Notes: generated by a model from the letters alone, not told the origin. DNA of 64,000 bases from JBDHWG01 sp046328525 (GCA_046328525.1 JAXLWK010000006.1:186001-250000), one strand, 5' to 3'; counted from the stretch's first letter, positions 34,314 to 43,544 are shown. Numbers and translations are program-made.

Positions 34314-34762
34314 CAACCTACCTGCTTGATGTCAATCTATTGCTCGCGCTAAGCGACCCCCGGCACATTCATCACGAAGCGGCGCACCTATGGTTTGGGC
34401 GCAAGGGGCAGAACGACTGGGCGACGTGTCCCCTGACCGAGAATGGCTTTGTCCGTATCGCAGGCCATCCGAACTATCCCAACCGGCCCGGAGACGTGCG
34501 TATCGTTGCAGCGATCTTGCAGCGGATGTGCCGGCTGGCAGGGCATACATTCTGGGCAGATGAGGTCAGCATATTGGACGTTCTCGAACCGTCAGCACTG
34601 GTGAGCCACGCGCACGTCACCGACATCTATCTTCTGGGTCTTGCTGCCAGCAAAGGCGGAAAACTGGCAACCTTCGATCAACGCATTCCTGTGGAAGCGG
34701 TGGAAGGCGGTTCCGAGGCTCTTGAGCTTATCCGTGCAGAACCTCGCGCATCCCTATCGTGA
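34310..34762 (+). CDS. VapC-type PIN-domain toxin
   Basis: 150 aa, GTG 34310 overlapping the antitoxin by 4 nt. PIN RNase: first Asp in YLLDVNLLLAL, Glu in PLTENGFVRI, and Asp residues in HVTDIYLLGLA and LATFDQRI, so all four acidic positions are kept. It should cut RNA, probably a tRNA, when freed from VapB. Unlike the PIN gene at 11.5 kb it is intact. The next 136 nt (34763-34898) show no gene I trust. Confidence 0.87.
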   Translation: MTTYLLDVNLLLALSDPRHIHHEAAHLWFGRKGQNDWATCPLTENGFVRIAGHPNYPNRPGDVRIVAAILQRMCRLAGHTFWADEVSILDVLEPSALVSHAHVTDIYLLGLAASKGGKLATFDQRIPVEAVEGGSEALELIRAEPRASLS

Positions 34763-34898
34763 CTCTTGGTCTGTGGCGAAGTAGTGGGAACGCCGTCGTG
34801 ACGACTGATAAAGATCAACTCATCATGGCCGCCACAGGGCTGGCGCTGGAGAGCCATCTCCAGCGCCTCCGCCGAGCGATGGTAGACATGCGGTTGCG

Positions 34899-35690
34899 TC
34901 AAATGGGGACCTCGAACACGCGCGTAGTCAGCACGCCGTCGTCTATCGTCACCAGGCGGTAGTGCGGCGCGTCGAGCACCAGGGTGGGGTGCGGCGTCGG
35001 CGCGAATTGGAACATCGTCGCGCGCAGGCCGAACACGGGGATGCCCTCCACGTACTGCTCATACGTCATGTGGACGTGGCCCGTGAAAATCCCCAGGACG
35101 TTGCGCCCGGCGATGGTGTCCCAGAAGGTGTCCAGATCGTCGGCCAGGAAGTTGTCGAGCCAGGCCGCGCCGACCGGCGTCACGGCGTGGTGGCAGAGCA
35201 GGACGGACGGCTGGGACGCGCGCAGGGCCGTGTCGAGGAAGGCCAGCATCTCCGGACTGGCGACGGCCTTGACGTCCGGCCCCCAGTCGAGGCACACGAA
35301 CTGCACGCCGCGATGGAGAAACGCCGCGTTGAGCAGCCCGTCGCGCTCGACGCCGAAGATGTGGCGGTAGAACGTCGCGCGGGGGTCGTGGTTGCCGCCC
35401 AGGAAGTAGATCGGGCAGCGCTGCAAGCCTTCGGCGGTGATGCGCTGTGGCCCCGGCGGCGGCGACGCCTGTTCTAGCCCCACCATGCGCCCAAAGTTGG
35501 CGTACTGGGCATCCTCGCCCGTGTTGACCAGGTCCCCCGTGCTGACAATGAAATCGAATCGCCCACCGACGGTGTCGGCGATGTGGCGCAGCGTCTTGCG
35601 GAACGAGTAGGCGGTGTTGAAGCCCCGCGCCAGGTCATCCTCCGACGCCAGAATGTGGTGGTCGGTGATGTGAACGAATGTGACGCGCAT
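34899..35690 (-). CDS. Calcineurin-like metallophosphoesterase
   Basis: 263 aa from ATG 35690 (GGGAGTAG upstream; the ORF reads further 5' but overlaps the previous gene in an unlikely frame). Dinuclear metal motifs: HITDHHI, STGDLVNTGED (GDx2N), LGGNHDPR (GNHD) and FTGHVHM (GHxH). It may hydrolyse a nucleotide or cyclic phosphodiester. Last gene of the RidA-oxidase-RraA operon; 2 nt separate it from the RraA stop. Confidence 0.88.
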   Translation of the reverse strand: MRVTFVHITDHHILASEDDLARGFNTAYSFRKTLRHIADTVGGRFDFIVSTGDLVNTGEDAQYANFGRMVGLEQASPPPGPQRITAEGLQRCPIYFLGGNHDPRATFYRHIFGVERDGLLNAAFLHRGVQFVCLDWGPDVKAVASPEMLAFLDTALRASQPSVLLCHHAVTPVGAAWLDNFLADDLDTFWDTIAGRNVLGIFTGHVHMTYEQYVEGIPVFGLRATMFQFAPTPHPTLVLDAPHYRLVTIDDGVLTTRVFEVPI

Positions 35691-35692
35691 GG

Positions 35693-36364
35693 CTACTCCC
35701 AACGCACCTTGAAGCCGGCCAGTATCTTGTCCATGCCCTGCATGTCCCACATGGTTTCGCCGGCCAGGATGCGGGCGCGGGTCGAGGCTTCGCGGTCCAC
35801 GATGGCCTGCGCCGCCTGGGCCACGGCCTGCCAGTCGGCCTGGGGAACCACCACCACGCCGTCGTCGTCGCCGACGACGATGTCGCCGGGGTTGACGACG
35901 ACGCCCCCGCAGGCGATGGGGACGTTGACCGCGCCCGGGTCGGCCTTGAACGGCCCATTGGGGACGGCGGCGCGGGCGAACACCGGCCATTCCAGCTCGC
36001 GCATGCCGACCTTGTCGCGGATTGCGCCGTCTATCACCGTGCCGGCCAGCCCCTGGCGCTTCGCCGACGCGGCGACCAGCTCGCCCATGACGGCGGTGTC
36101 GGTCAGGCCGTCGGCGTCAATCACCAGCACGTCGCCCGGTTTGGCGAGCTTGACGCCGAGGTGCACCATCAGGTTGTCGGCGGCGAAGGTCTTGACCGTC
36201 GTGGCGGCGCCGATGAACGACAGACCGTCGGCGATGGGCTTGATGCCGGCGTCCATCGCGCCGTAGCGGCCGAGGGCGTCGGACAGGACGGTGGTGGGGA
36301 AGGGGCGCAACGCCTCGATGGCTTCGGCGGGCGGCCGCGGGGTCTCGCGTCGAACGGTGTACAT
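35693..36364 (-). CDS. RraA-family aldolase, paralog 1
   Basis: 223 aa. Carries the HMG/CHA aldolase / RraA signature: PGDVLVIDADGL, the catalytic GTVIDGAIRD (Arg-Asp) and VVNPGDIVVGDDDGVVV. Members cleave 4-hydroxy-4-methyl-2-oxoglutarate or related 2-keto acids, or decarboxylate oxaloacetate. Paralogous to the gene at 40738. It follows the sarcosine-oxidase-like gene by 15 nt. Confidence 0.87.
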   Translation of the reverse strand: MYTVRRETPRPPAEAIEALRPFPTTVLSDALGRYGAMDAGIKPIADGLSFIGAATTVKTFAADNLMVHLGVKLAKPGDVLVIDADGLTDTAVMGELVAASAKRQGLAGTVIDGAIRDKVGMRELEWPVFARAAVPNGPFKADPGAVNVPIACGGVVVNPGDIVVGDDDGVVVVPQADWQAVAQAAQAIVDREASTRARILAGETMWDMQGMDKILAGFKVRWE

Positions 36365-36379
36365 AGGGTCTCCAGGTGG

Positions 36380-37540
36380 TTATGCCCTGGCAAAGCGCTC
36401 AGGCCTGAACAGGGCGATGGGGTAGCGCGTCTTGCCCTCGGTCACCAGGTCGGCCATGATCTCGCCCACCACGCTGGCGAACTTGAAGCCGTGGCCGGAG
36501 AAGCCGGCGGCGACGGCGACCTGGGGGTAGGTCGGGTGCAGGGCAATCACAAAGTGCTCGTCGGGCGTGTTGGTGTACATGCACGTCTTGGCGTGCAGGA
36601 ACTCGCCGTTGAGTGACGGCATGCGCGCGGCGACGGCCCCGCGCATCGCCGCGACCTCTTCGGGGTACACGGTGCGGTCAATGCTGTCAGGCGTGCAGAC
36701 ATGGTGCGGGCCGGGCGCGCGGAAGAAGGCGACCTTCGCGCCTTCGTCGGGCGCGCCGTAGGCGGGGAAGCCGTAGAACTGGATGTTGCCGCCAATATCC
36801 CAGATGTAGATGGGGAAGCGGTCAGGGCGGTACGGCTCGATGCCGCCGACGGGCGCGAACCAGTAGAGCACCTGGCGCTCGACTTCCAGGGGCACGCCCA
36901 GGTCGGCCAGGATGTCCGGCGCCCACGGCCCCGGCGACACGGCCAGCCGCGCAGCCTGGTACGTTCCGCGCGCCGTGGTGACGGTGACGCCCTCGCCCGA
37001 CGGCGACGCCGCCCAGCCCGTCGCCGGCTCCTCGAAGCGCAGGTCCGCGCCAAGCACGAGCGCCTGCTTGAGGTGGGCCGCGACGCTCATCTCTGGGCGG
37101 ACGTAGCCCGCCTTGCCCTCGAACAGGGCCACCTCGTCGGGCGCGGGCTGGAGCGGCGAGTAGCGGCGGCGGATCTCGGCGGCGTCGAGTACCTCGTGAG
37201 CCAGGCCGTGCTCGCGGGCGCTGCGCAGGCTGCCGCTGACGACGCGGCTGTCCGGCCGCCCCATCATCAGGCCGCCGGTGACTGTGAGCAGGTCCTCGCC
37301 GGTTTCGCGCTCAATCTGCTCCCACAACTCGTAGGCGCGCAGCAGGAGCGGGACATAGGCCGGGTCCTCGAAGTACGCCTGGCGGATGATGCGCGACTCG
37401 CCGTGGCTGGAGCCTTTGTCGTGGGCTGGCGTATGCCGCTCCAGGCCGAGGACGCGCTGCCCGCGCCGGGCAAGCTGGTAGGCGGTCGCGCTGCCCATGC
37501 CGCCCAGGCCGATGACGATGACGTCGTAGATCTCGCTCAT
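36380..37540 (-). CDS. FAD-dependent sarcosine oxidase-like amine oxidase
   Basis: 386 aa from ATG 37540. FAD motif GLGGMGSATAYQLARRG at the N-terminus, then SSHGESRIIRQAY typical of monomeric sarcosine oxidase and N-methyltryptophan oxidase. KTCMYTNTPDEHF holds the Cys that attaches FAD covalently. The product of such an oxidase is an imine plus H2O2. The start overlaps the stop of the 2'-5' ligase-like gene (ATGA), so it is translated with it. Confidence 0.9.
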   Translation of the reverse strand: MSEIYDVIVIGLGGMGSATAYQLARRGQRVLGLERHTPAHDKGSSHGESRIIRQAYFEDPAYVPLLLRAYELWEQIERETGEDLLTVTGGLMMGRPDSRVVSGSLRSAREHGLAHEVLDAAEIRRRYSPLQPAPDEVALFEGKAGYVRPEMSVAAHLKQALVLGADLRFEEPATGWAASPSGEGVTVTTARGTYQAARLAVSPGPWAPDILADLGVPLEVERQVLYWFAPVGGIEPYRPDRFPIYIWDIGGNIQFYGFPAYGAPDEGAKVAFFRAPGPHHVCTPDSIDRTVYPEEVAAMRGAVAARMPSLNGEFLHAKTCMYTNTPDEHFVIALHPTYPQVAVAAGFSGHGFKFASVVGEIMADLVTEGKTRYPIALFRPERFARA

Positions 37541-38103
37541 AGGGACTCCTCGCGTATGCGCCCGGTTAGCTCCAAGCGGTAGACGAACCGCCACGCCGCG
37601 TCCTCTGGCCCGCGCAGCATCAGCCACAGGTGGTCTATCAGGGCCTGGCGCCGCTCCGTGTGCCAGGGCGTTCGCCGCAGCTCGTCGAGCGCCTGTTGCG
37701 TCTGTCCCTGGCTCAGCCGCATGGTCAGCGTCATGTGCGGGTGGAACGCGCGGTGCTTGTCGCGGCCGATGGCGGCGAGCAGCGCCTCGCGCGTCGCCAG
37801 CAGCGTGGGCGTGGCGGCCGCCGCCAGGTAGACGACCCGGCTGTGGGGCAGGAACGACGCCACGCCGCCCAGCTCCAGGGCGAACGGCGCGACCGCCACG
37901 CCCACGCCCGGCAGCCGAGCGATGAGCGCCGCCTCGTTGTCGGGCGTCGCCGGCCCGCGCCGCCAGTACGTCCCGGCCAGGGTGACGTGGGGCGGCGTGA
38001 TGCGCGCCGTGACAGGATCGAGGCGTTGGCGCAACGCCTGGATACGCTCCGCCAGGTCGCCGCTGGGGAACGCGCCCACGAAAATGCGGTAGTCGCCGGG
38101 CAC
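37537..38103 (-). CDS. 2'-5' RNA ligase / cyclic phosphodiesterase-like (2H) protein
   Basis: 188 aa, GTG 38103. Two HxT motifs, HVTLAG (about residue 40) and HMTLTM (about 122), define the 2H phosphoesterase superfamily. It may open 2',3'-cyclic phosphates on RNA or small molecules. Its coupling with an amine oxidase is odd; a phosphoesterase is also the last gene of the operon. Confidence 0.85.
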   Translation of the reverse strand: MPGDYRIFVGAFPSGDLAERIQALRQRLDPVTARITPPHVTLAGTYWRRGPATPDNEAALIARLPGVGVAVAPFALELGGVASFLPHSRVVYLAAAATPTLLATREALLAAIGRDKHRAFHPHMTLTMRLSQGQTQQALDELRRTPWHTERRQALIDHLWLMLRGPEDAAWRFVYRLELTGRIREESL

Positions 38104-38112
38104 GGTGGCGGC

Positions 38113-38571
38113 CTAGTCTTGCACCTCGAAAATGATCTCGATCTCGACGGCGTAGTTTGCCGGTAACTGGTACAGGCCAACGGCGGAGCGGGCGTGGCGG
38201 CCGGCCGGCCCGAACACGTCGTTCAGCAGGTCGCTACAGCCGTGGATGACGGCGGGTGTCTGGGTGAAGCCCTCGGCGGCATTGACCATGCCGAGGACTT
38301 TGACGACGCGCGTGACCCTGTCCAGGTCGCCGACGATGGCCTTGACCGCGCTGAGGCAGTTGAGGGCGCACAGCCGCGCCGCGTCGTACCCCTGCTCGAC
38401 GGTCAGGTCGCTGCCGACCTTGCCGACATAGGCGACGTCGCCGCGAGCCGAGACCTGGCCGGAGGTGTAGACGAGATTGCCGGTGCGCACGGCCGGCTCG
38501 AACTTTCCGCCGCCGAGGGTGGCGGCCTGGACATCGTATCCCAACTCTTTCAGCCTGGCTTCAGCGGACAT
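38113..38571 (-). CDS. RidA-family imine/enamine deaminase
   Basis: 152 aa. YjgF/RidA fold with ARSAVGLYQLP carrying the substrate-binding Arg and EIEIIFE near the C-terminus; GNLVYTSGQVS at the start. RidA-type proteins hydrolyse reactive imines made by oxidases or PLP enzymes. First gene of the operon that includes the amine oxidase, so the pair makes biochemical sense. Confidence 0.9.
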   Translation of the reverse strand: MSAEARLKELGYDVQAATLGGGKFEPAVRTGNLVYTSGQVSARGDVAYVGKVGSDLTVEQGYDAARLCALNCLSAVKAIVGDLDRVTRVVKVLGMVNAAEGFTQTPAVIHGCSDLLNDVFGPAGRHARSAVGLYQLPANYAVEIEIIFEVQD

Positions 38572-38645
38572 GCGCCTCTCCTTCGGTGGTTTGCGATGCC
38601 CTGACTATATCGCCCCTGCCGGGCCGTGTCAACTTCGGAACGGGG

Positions 38646-39122
38646 TCAGGTGCGAATGAACGGCACGTCGTTGACGTACTGCTGATATTGCTTCAGGCCG
38701 TCGGACACATTCACTGTGCCGACCTCGACTGCCGTTTCCAGCCCTTCGAGCCGCGCCAGGCACAGCCGCGCCGTGGCGAGGCGCATCGCGGTATCGGGCG
38801 ACCCGTTGAGCCTGTTCAGGATGGCGATGCCCACCGAGATGAGCAGGGCTGCCAGGCAGAGGGCGCGCCAGACGAGGGAGTCGTCGGCGACGCTGAGGAG
38901 CTGGGCCATGCGCGTGGTGAACTTCTCTCCGCCGAGGCCGGGGCCAACCATCAGGGCGGCGGCGAGGGAGGAGGCGATGATCGTGGCGTTGGAGATGCGC
39001 GAGGTGCGCCGCTCGTTCTGTCTGAGCCACGCCGCGACTTGCGCGCGCTTGCCGCGAATCCGCTCCAGGAGCTTCTGCCGCTGCTCGACGTCGGTGCTGA
39101 CTACAGTCTCTGGGCCGTCCAT
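38646..39122 (-). CDS. Two-helix membrane protein, SLATT-like?
   Basis: 158 aa. A basic N-terminal helix (about 1-42), two membrane helices (SNATIIASSLAAALMVGPG and LVWRALCLAALLISVGIAIL) and a C-terminal cytoplasmic helical part. The layout resembles SLATT-type membrane effectors, but I see no SMODS, nucleotide cyclase or other partner beside it, so it may be an ordinary unknown protein. Monocistronic. Confidence 0.55.
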   Translation of the reverse strand: MDGPETVVSTDVEQRQKLLERIRGKRAQVAAWLRQNERRTSRISNATIIASSLAAALMVGPGLGGEKFTTRMAQLLSVADDSLVWRALCLAALLISVGIAILNRLNGSPDTAMRLATARLCLARLEGLETAVEVGTVNVSDGLKQYQQYVNDVPFIRT

Positions 39123-39321
39123 GCTCTGCCTCCCGCGCGTATCGCTCTACGTCCCCATCCCGAACCGGGTCTACCTGCTGTTAGGAGCGCAAGTATAACA
39201 CCTTCTGCCTGGGATGCAACGTCGCGCCTGGCTGGGGTCGGTTGACTTGCCTGCCGGTCCGCGTTACACTAGACCGCCAGACTCAGGAACACGCATCACC
39301 ACTTTTTACGCTGGTCCCGCC

Positions 39322-39384
39322 GTGACGCGGAGCGGAGCGCATCGCCTCAGGGGTGTCGGGCGGCTTCGTTTCACTCAGCATGGC
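39322..39384. repeat. Decayed GTCATGCTGAGC repeat
   Basis: GTGACGCGGAGCGGAGCGCATC ... GGCTTCGTTTCACTCAGCATGGC resembles the 29551-29616 repeat with several substitutions. It occupies the leader of the aminotransferase gene; the rest of the gap 39123-39321 holds nothing I recognise. Confidence 0.4.
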
Positions 39385-39402
39385 ATACCGGAGGAGACTC
39401 AC

Positions 39403-40734
39403 ATGACGACGCCGGTCACTTACGCCCAGGAGATCATCGAGCGCTACATTGACGCCACGCCGCTGTCGCGGGAACTGTACGAGCGGGCGGTGCGCGCCCT
39501 GCCCGGCGGCAACACGCGCACGACAGTGTTCATCCAGCCCTACCCGTTCTACTTCCGGCGCGGCCAGGGCAGCCGCGTGTGGGACGTGGACGGGAACGAG
39601 CGCCTGGACTTCATCAACAACTACACCTCCCTGATCCTCGGCCACGCCCACCCCCGCGTCGTCGCCGCCGTCCAGGAGCGGCTGACGGAGGGCATGTCGG
39701 TGGCCGCGCCCACTGAGCTGGAGGTGGCGCTGGCGGAGCGACTCAAGGAGCGCCTGCCGAGCATGGACCTGCTGCGCTTCACCAACTCCGGCACCGAGGC
39801 GACGGCTCTGGCGATCCGCGCCGCCCGCGCCTTCACCGGACGCGAGAAGCTCGCCAAGTTCGAGGGCAGCTACCACGGCAGCCACGACTACGCGGCGGTG
39901 GATGTGGCGGCGGGGGGGGCGGTGGGCGCCGGCACGGTGACGAAGAACGCTGGCATCCCCCAGGCCGTGGCCGACACGATTGTGATGCTGCCGTTCAACG
40001 ACGCTGAGCGGGCGGTGGCGATCATCGAGGCGCACAAGGACGACCTGGCGGCGGTCATCATCGAGCCGGTGCTCGGCTCCGGCGGCGTCATCCCGGCTCA
40101 CCCCGACTTCCTGCGCGCCCTGCGCGAGGTGACGGCCCAGCATGGCATCGTCTTCATCTTCGACGAGATCATCGCCTTTCGCGTCGGCTACCACGGGGCG
40201 CAGGGCCACTACGGCGTCACACCGGACCTCACGACACTCGGCAAGATTATCGGCGGCGGGCTTCCCGTCGGCGCCGTCGGTGGGCGCGAGGACATCATGC
40301 GCCGTTTCGACCCGCGCCGCGCCGACCACATCGGCCACGGCGGGACGTTCAACGCTAACCCGCTGACGATGGCCGCCGGCCTGGCGACCCTCGACGAGAT
40401 GACGCCCGCCCAGTACGACCGCCTGGAGGGCATGACACGGCGGCTGGCCGGTCAGCTGTGCGACCTCTTCGCCGGTCTCGGCGTCCCGGCGCAGGTGACG
40501 CACATCGGCTCAGTGTTCAACATCCACCTCACCGACCGCCCGGTGACCGACTACGCCTCGGCGAGTGCGGGTGACCGGCAGTCCCTGGCGCAGCTGTACC
40601 TGGCGGCGCTCAACCACGGCGTCGCCTTCACGGGGCGGGGCATGGGCTGCCTGTCCACGCCCATGACCGACGCCGACCTGGACACGTTTGTGGCGGCGAT
40701 GCGCGCGGGCATGGCCGACCTGGGAGCCGCCTAG
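39403..40734 (+). CDS. Class III aminotransferase, glutamate-1-semialdehyde 2,1-aminomutase-like
   Basis: 443 aa from ATG 39403 (GGAGGAGACTC upstream). PLP lysine in LGKIIGGGLPVGAVG; NNYTSLILGHAHP, TNSGTEATALAIRAARAFTG and FDEIIAFR are typical of the HemL branch. No haem-synthesis gene is near, and the gene is coupled to an RraA aldolase 3 nt downstream, so it more likely works on an amino acid or amino sugar in catabolism than in haem synthesis. Confidence 0.88.
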   Translation: MTTPVTYAQEIIERYIDATPLSRELYERAVRALPGGNTRTTVFIQPYPFYFRRGQGSRVWDVDGNERLDFINNYTSLILGHAHPRVVAAVQERLTEGMSVAAPTELEVALAERLKERLPSMDLLRFTNSGTEATALAIRAARAFTGREKLAKFEGSYHGSHDYAAVDVAAGGAVGAGTVTKNAGIPQAVADTIVMLPFNDAERAVAIIEAHKDDLAAVIIEPVLGSGGVIPAHPDFLRALREVTAQHGIVFIFDEIIAFRVGYHGAQGHYGVTPDLTTLGKIIGGGLPVGAVGGREDIMRRFDPRRADHIGHGGTFNANPLTMAAGLATLDEMTPAQYDRLEGMTRRLAGQLCDLFAGLGVPAQVTHIGSVFNIHLTDRPVTDYASASAGDRQSLAQLYLAALNHGVAFTGRGMGCLSTPMTDADLDTFVAAMRAGMADLGAA

Positions 40735-40737
40735 ACT

Positions 40738-41397
40738 ATGGACATGGTAGAGCTGAAGGCGCGGCTGCTGGCGTTGGACACGGCGAGCCTATGCGATGCC
40801 AGCAAGAGCCTGCGCGTGATGGATGCGGGGATACGCCCGCTGCAGCGGGGGCGCAGGCTCATCGGCGTGGCCCACACTGCGACGTGCCACGAGGACTTTC
40901 TGACTGTGATCCAGGCGCTGCGCGACGCCGCGCCTGGCGAGGCGCTGGTCGTGGACACGCGGGGGAGCCTGCGCGCCGTCGCCGGTGAGCTGTTCTCGAC
41001 GGAGGCGCAGCGCAAGGGGCTGGCCGGGCTGATCATTGACGGGCCGGTGCGCGACACACCGCGCGTGCGCGAGCTAGAGCTGCCCGTCTACGCCCGGGCG
41101 ATCACGCCCATGGCGGGAACGACGGCGCGCCTGTTCGCCACGCAGACGCCCGTCCGCTGCGGCGGCGTGACCGTGTCGCCGGGCGACATCGTGTTCGGCG
41201 ACGACGACGGCGTTGTCGTGGCGACGGTTGAGGAGCTAGCGCCGCTTATTCCGCTGGCAGAGGCGATTCAGGCGCGGGAGGCGGCGATCCTGGCGCGCAT
41301 GGCGGCCGGCGAGAGCCTGCTGGACATGCTGAACTTCGACGAACACACGCAGGCGCTGCGGGCGGGCCGCGAGTCGCGGCTCACGTTCCTGGTCTAG
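40738..41397 (+). CDS. RraA-family aldolase, paralog 2
   Basis: 219 aa, ATG 40738 (or 40744), 3 nt after the aminotransferase stop. GLIIDGPVRD keeps the Arg-Asp pair and VSPGDIVFGDDDGVVVA the second signature. About as similar to paralog 1 (35693) as family members usually are; the two flank the metabolic region on opposite strands. Confidence 0.86.
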   Translation: MDMVELKARLLALDTASLCDASKSLRVMDAGIRPLQRGRRLIGVAHTATCHEDFLTVIQALRDAAPGEALVVDTRGSLRAVAGELFSTEAQRKGLAGLIIDGPVRDTPRVRELELPVYARAITPMAGTTARLFATQTPVRCGGVTVSPGDIVFGDDDGVVVATVEELAPLIPLAEAIQAREAAILARMAAGESLLDMLNFDEHTQALRAGRESRLTFLV

Positions 41398-41410
41398 CGC
41401 GACCAGGCTT

Positions 41411-41472
41411 TGGACCGCGAAAAGCGCGAAAGAGCCTCGTCTAGAGAACTCTTTCGCGCTCTTCGCGGTCCA
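41411..41472. repeat. GGACCGCGAA inverted repeat between convergent genes
   Basis: TGGACCGCGAAAAGCGCGAAAGAG pairs almost perfectly with CTCTTTCGCGCTCTTCGCGGTCCA around CCTCGTCTAGAGAA. Most compact member of this family; likely a bidirectional terminator. Confidence 0.8.
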
Positions 41473-41483
41473 GGCCCTTTGAG

Positions 41484-43514
41484 TTAATCCCCGTCGGCCG
41501 CCTGCGTCTCCACGGCCTCGCTCAGGGGCGCGTTGGCGTACTTCTCAACCCACTCCACGACGCGCGTGCTGTAGTCCACGCGGTGGCTGGGGCGGCCGTT
41601 GCGCAGGAACATGTGGCTGCCGCCGGGGTAGCGCACGAACTCGGTGGGAACCTTGCCCGCCGCCACCAGCCCGACGAAGAACTCCTCGCCCTGGCCGATG
41701 GGGCAGCGGTCGTCGGCCTCGCCGTGCAGGATCAGGCACGGCGTCGTCACCCGATCCACGTAGTTGACGGGCGACAGGCGGCGGAACGTCTCCCGCGCGT
41801 CGCTCAGCGAGCCTCCCATCTCCCACGCCCCGAACCACAGCCCGATGTCCGACGTGCCGTGGAACGACTCGAGGTTCGTCACCGGCGCGCCGATGACGGC
41901 GGCCTTGAAGCGGTCGCTGTGGCCGACGATCCACGACGTCATGTAGCCGCCGTAGGAGTAGCCCGTCACGGCCAGGCGCGCCGGGTCGGCCACGCCCTCG
42001 GCGACGAGATCGTCAATCGCCGCGTTCTGCTCCGGCAGGTCGTACTCGCCCCACTGGCCGCGAATGTTCAAGGCGAAGTCGCGGCCATAGGAGCCGGAGC
42101 CGGTCGGGTTGACGGTCAGGACCGCCCAGCCGCGCGACGCCAGGACGTAGCGGTAGAAGGTGACGGCGAAGAAGGCGGGCATGTGGAAGGCGTGCGGGCC
42201 GCCGTGGATGTCCACGAGCAGCGGGGCCGGTCCCGCGCCTGTCGTCGGGTACGTCACCCAGCCCTCGACGGTGTGGCCGTAGGGCGTGGCGAAGTCGCGG
42301 CGCTCAACGCGGGGCAGCTGCATCTGCGACAGCGCATCGGCGTTGATCTCGGTCAGCCGCTGCTCGCCCCCATCGTTCCAGTCGGCGGCGAACACATCGC
42401 TGGGGAACTCCATGCCCGCCGCGGCGAAGGCGAGGCGGCCGGCCGCCGGGGCGTAGCTGGCGGCTGTGACCTGGCGGACGCCGCCGACGATGATGCTCAC
42501 CTCGCCGCTGGCGACGTTGACGCGCCCGATGTGGACATTGCCACGGTCGGCGAGGGGATAGGTGAGGGTCTGGCCGTCCGGCGACCACGTCGGCCCGGCT
42601 GTGACCGTCGGCGGCGGGAACTGGGCGACGCTGCGGTCGTGCTCGGCGGTCAGCTTGCGCGCCCCGCCGCCCTCGGCCGACATGCTCCACACCAGCCAGT
42701 CCGGGTCGCCCAGCCCCTCGATCTGCTCGTGAGCGCCGTAGCAGGCGACCCACTTGCCGTCGGGGGACCACGTCGGCGAGACGGCGCGGCCGATGTTGCG
42801 CTCCAGGCAGCGGGCGTTCTTGCCGTCGGCGTTGGCGACCCAGATGTCGCTGACGCGGAAGTCGCCCGCGCCCTCGCGGGTCTGGGCGTAGGCGATCTGC
42901 GCGCCATCCGGCGACCACGCTGGCGTCAGGTGCTCGCGGTGGCCGTGGGTGATCTGCGTTGGCTCGCCGCCGTCGGCGGAGATGACATAAATCTGCGTTG
43001 CCGCGTCGAAGGTGTAGCCGCTGCCGTCGTCCTTGTAGTGGGCGCGGGTGACGACCTTCGGCCGCCCCTCCCAGCGCTTGCGCGCGTCCTTGTCCTGGGG
43101 CGCCGGGTCGAAGGGCGGGCGGGCCGTGAACAGCAAGCGCGCGCCGTCCGGCGACCAGGCGGCCGGCCCCGCGCCGTAGTCGAGGGCGGTGAGCTTGCGC
43201 GCCTCGCCGCCGTCCACGGGCAGGACGTAGAGCTGAGGCCTGTCGCCGTCGCGGTCGGAGAGGAAGGCGATATGCCGTCCGTCGGGCGACCAGCGCGGGT
43301 ACATGTCCTTCTTGGGGCCTTGCGTGAGGCGCGTCGGTGGGCCGCCGTCGGCCGCTACGACCCAGATGCTCATGCGGTAGTCGTCCGCCTCGGCATCAAT
43401 CTCGGCCAGGGTGTAGGCGACGCGGCGGCCGTCGGGCGAAATCTGGACGTCATTGACGGCTTTCAGGGACAGCAGGTCCGCCGGTGTCACCGGGCGGGGG
43501 GAAGCATCAGTCAT
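41484..43514 (-). CDS. S9-family prolyl oligopeptidase / acylaminoacyl-peptidase
   Basis: 676 aa. N-terminal seven-bladed propeller of TolB/WD40-like repeats (PTWSPDGKWVA, RYPRWSPDGRHIAF; about 1-400), C-terminal alpha/beta-hydrolase with nucleophile GYSYGGYM (about 518), Asp in HGEADDRCP and His in GGSHMF. No signal peptide, so cytosolic. It trims short peptides. Last gene of the eight-gene minus-strand operon. Confidence 0.92.
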   Translation of the reverse strand: MTDASPRPVTPADLLSLKAVNDVQISPDGRRVAYTLAEIDAEADDYRMSIWVVAADGGPPTRLTQGPKKDMYPRWSPDGRHIAFLSDRDGDRPQLYVLPVDGGEARKLTALDYGAGPAAWSPDGARLLFTARPPFDPAPQDKDARKRWEGRPKVVTRAHYKDDGSGYTFDAATQIYVISADGGEPTQITHGHREHLTPAWSPDGAQIAYAQTREGAGDFRVSDIWVANADGKNARCLERNIGRAVSPTWSPDGKWVACYGAHEQIEGLGDPDWLVWSMSAEGGGARKLTAEHDRSVAQFPPPTVTAGPTWSPDGQTLTYPLADRGNVHIGRVNVASGEVSIIVGGVRQVTAASYAPAAGRLAFAAAGMEFPSDVFAADWNDGGEQRLTEINADALSQMQLPRVERRDFATPYGHTVEGWVTYPTTGAGPAPLLVDIHGGPHAFHMPAFFAVTFYRYVLASRGWAVLTVNPTGSGSYGRDFALNIRGQWGEYDLPEQNAAIDDLVAEGVADPARLAVTGYSYGGYMTSWIVGHSDRFKAAVIGAPVTNLESFHGTSDIGLWFGAWEMGGSLSDARETFRRLSPVNYVDRVTTPCLILHGEADDRCPIGQGEEFFVGLVAAGKVPTEFVRYPGGSHMFLRNGRPSHRVDYSTRVVEWVEKYANAPLSEAVETQAADGD

Positions 43515-43544
43515 GGCAGTCGGCTCCTATCGGTGTCGTGAATC

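Noticed and set aside
34759..34962. 67-codon ORF between vapC and the phosphoesterase
   Set aside because: No ribosome-binding site, no family, and half of it is antisense to the phosphoesterase.
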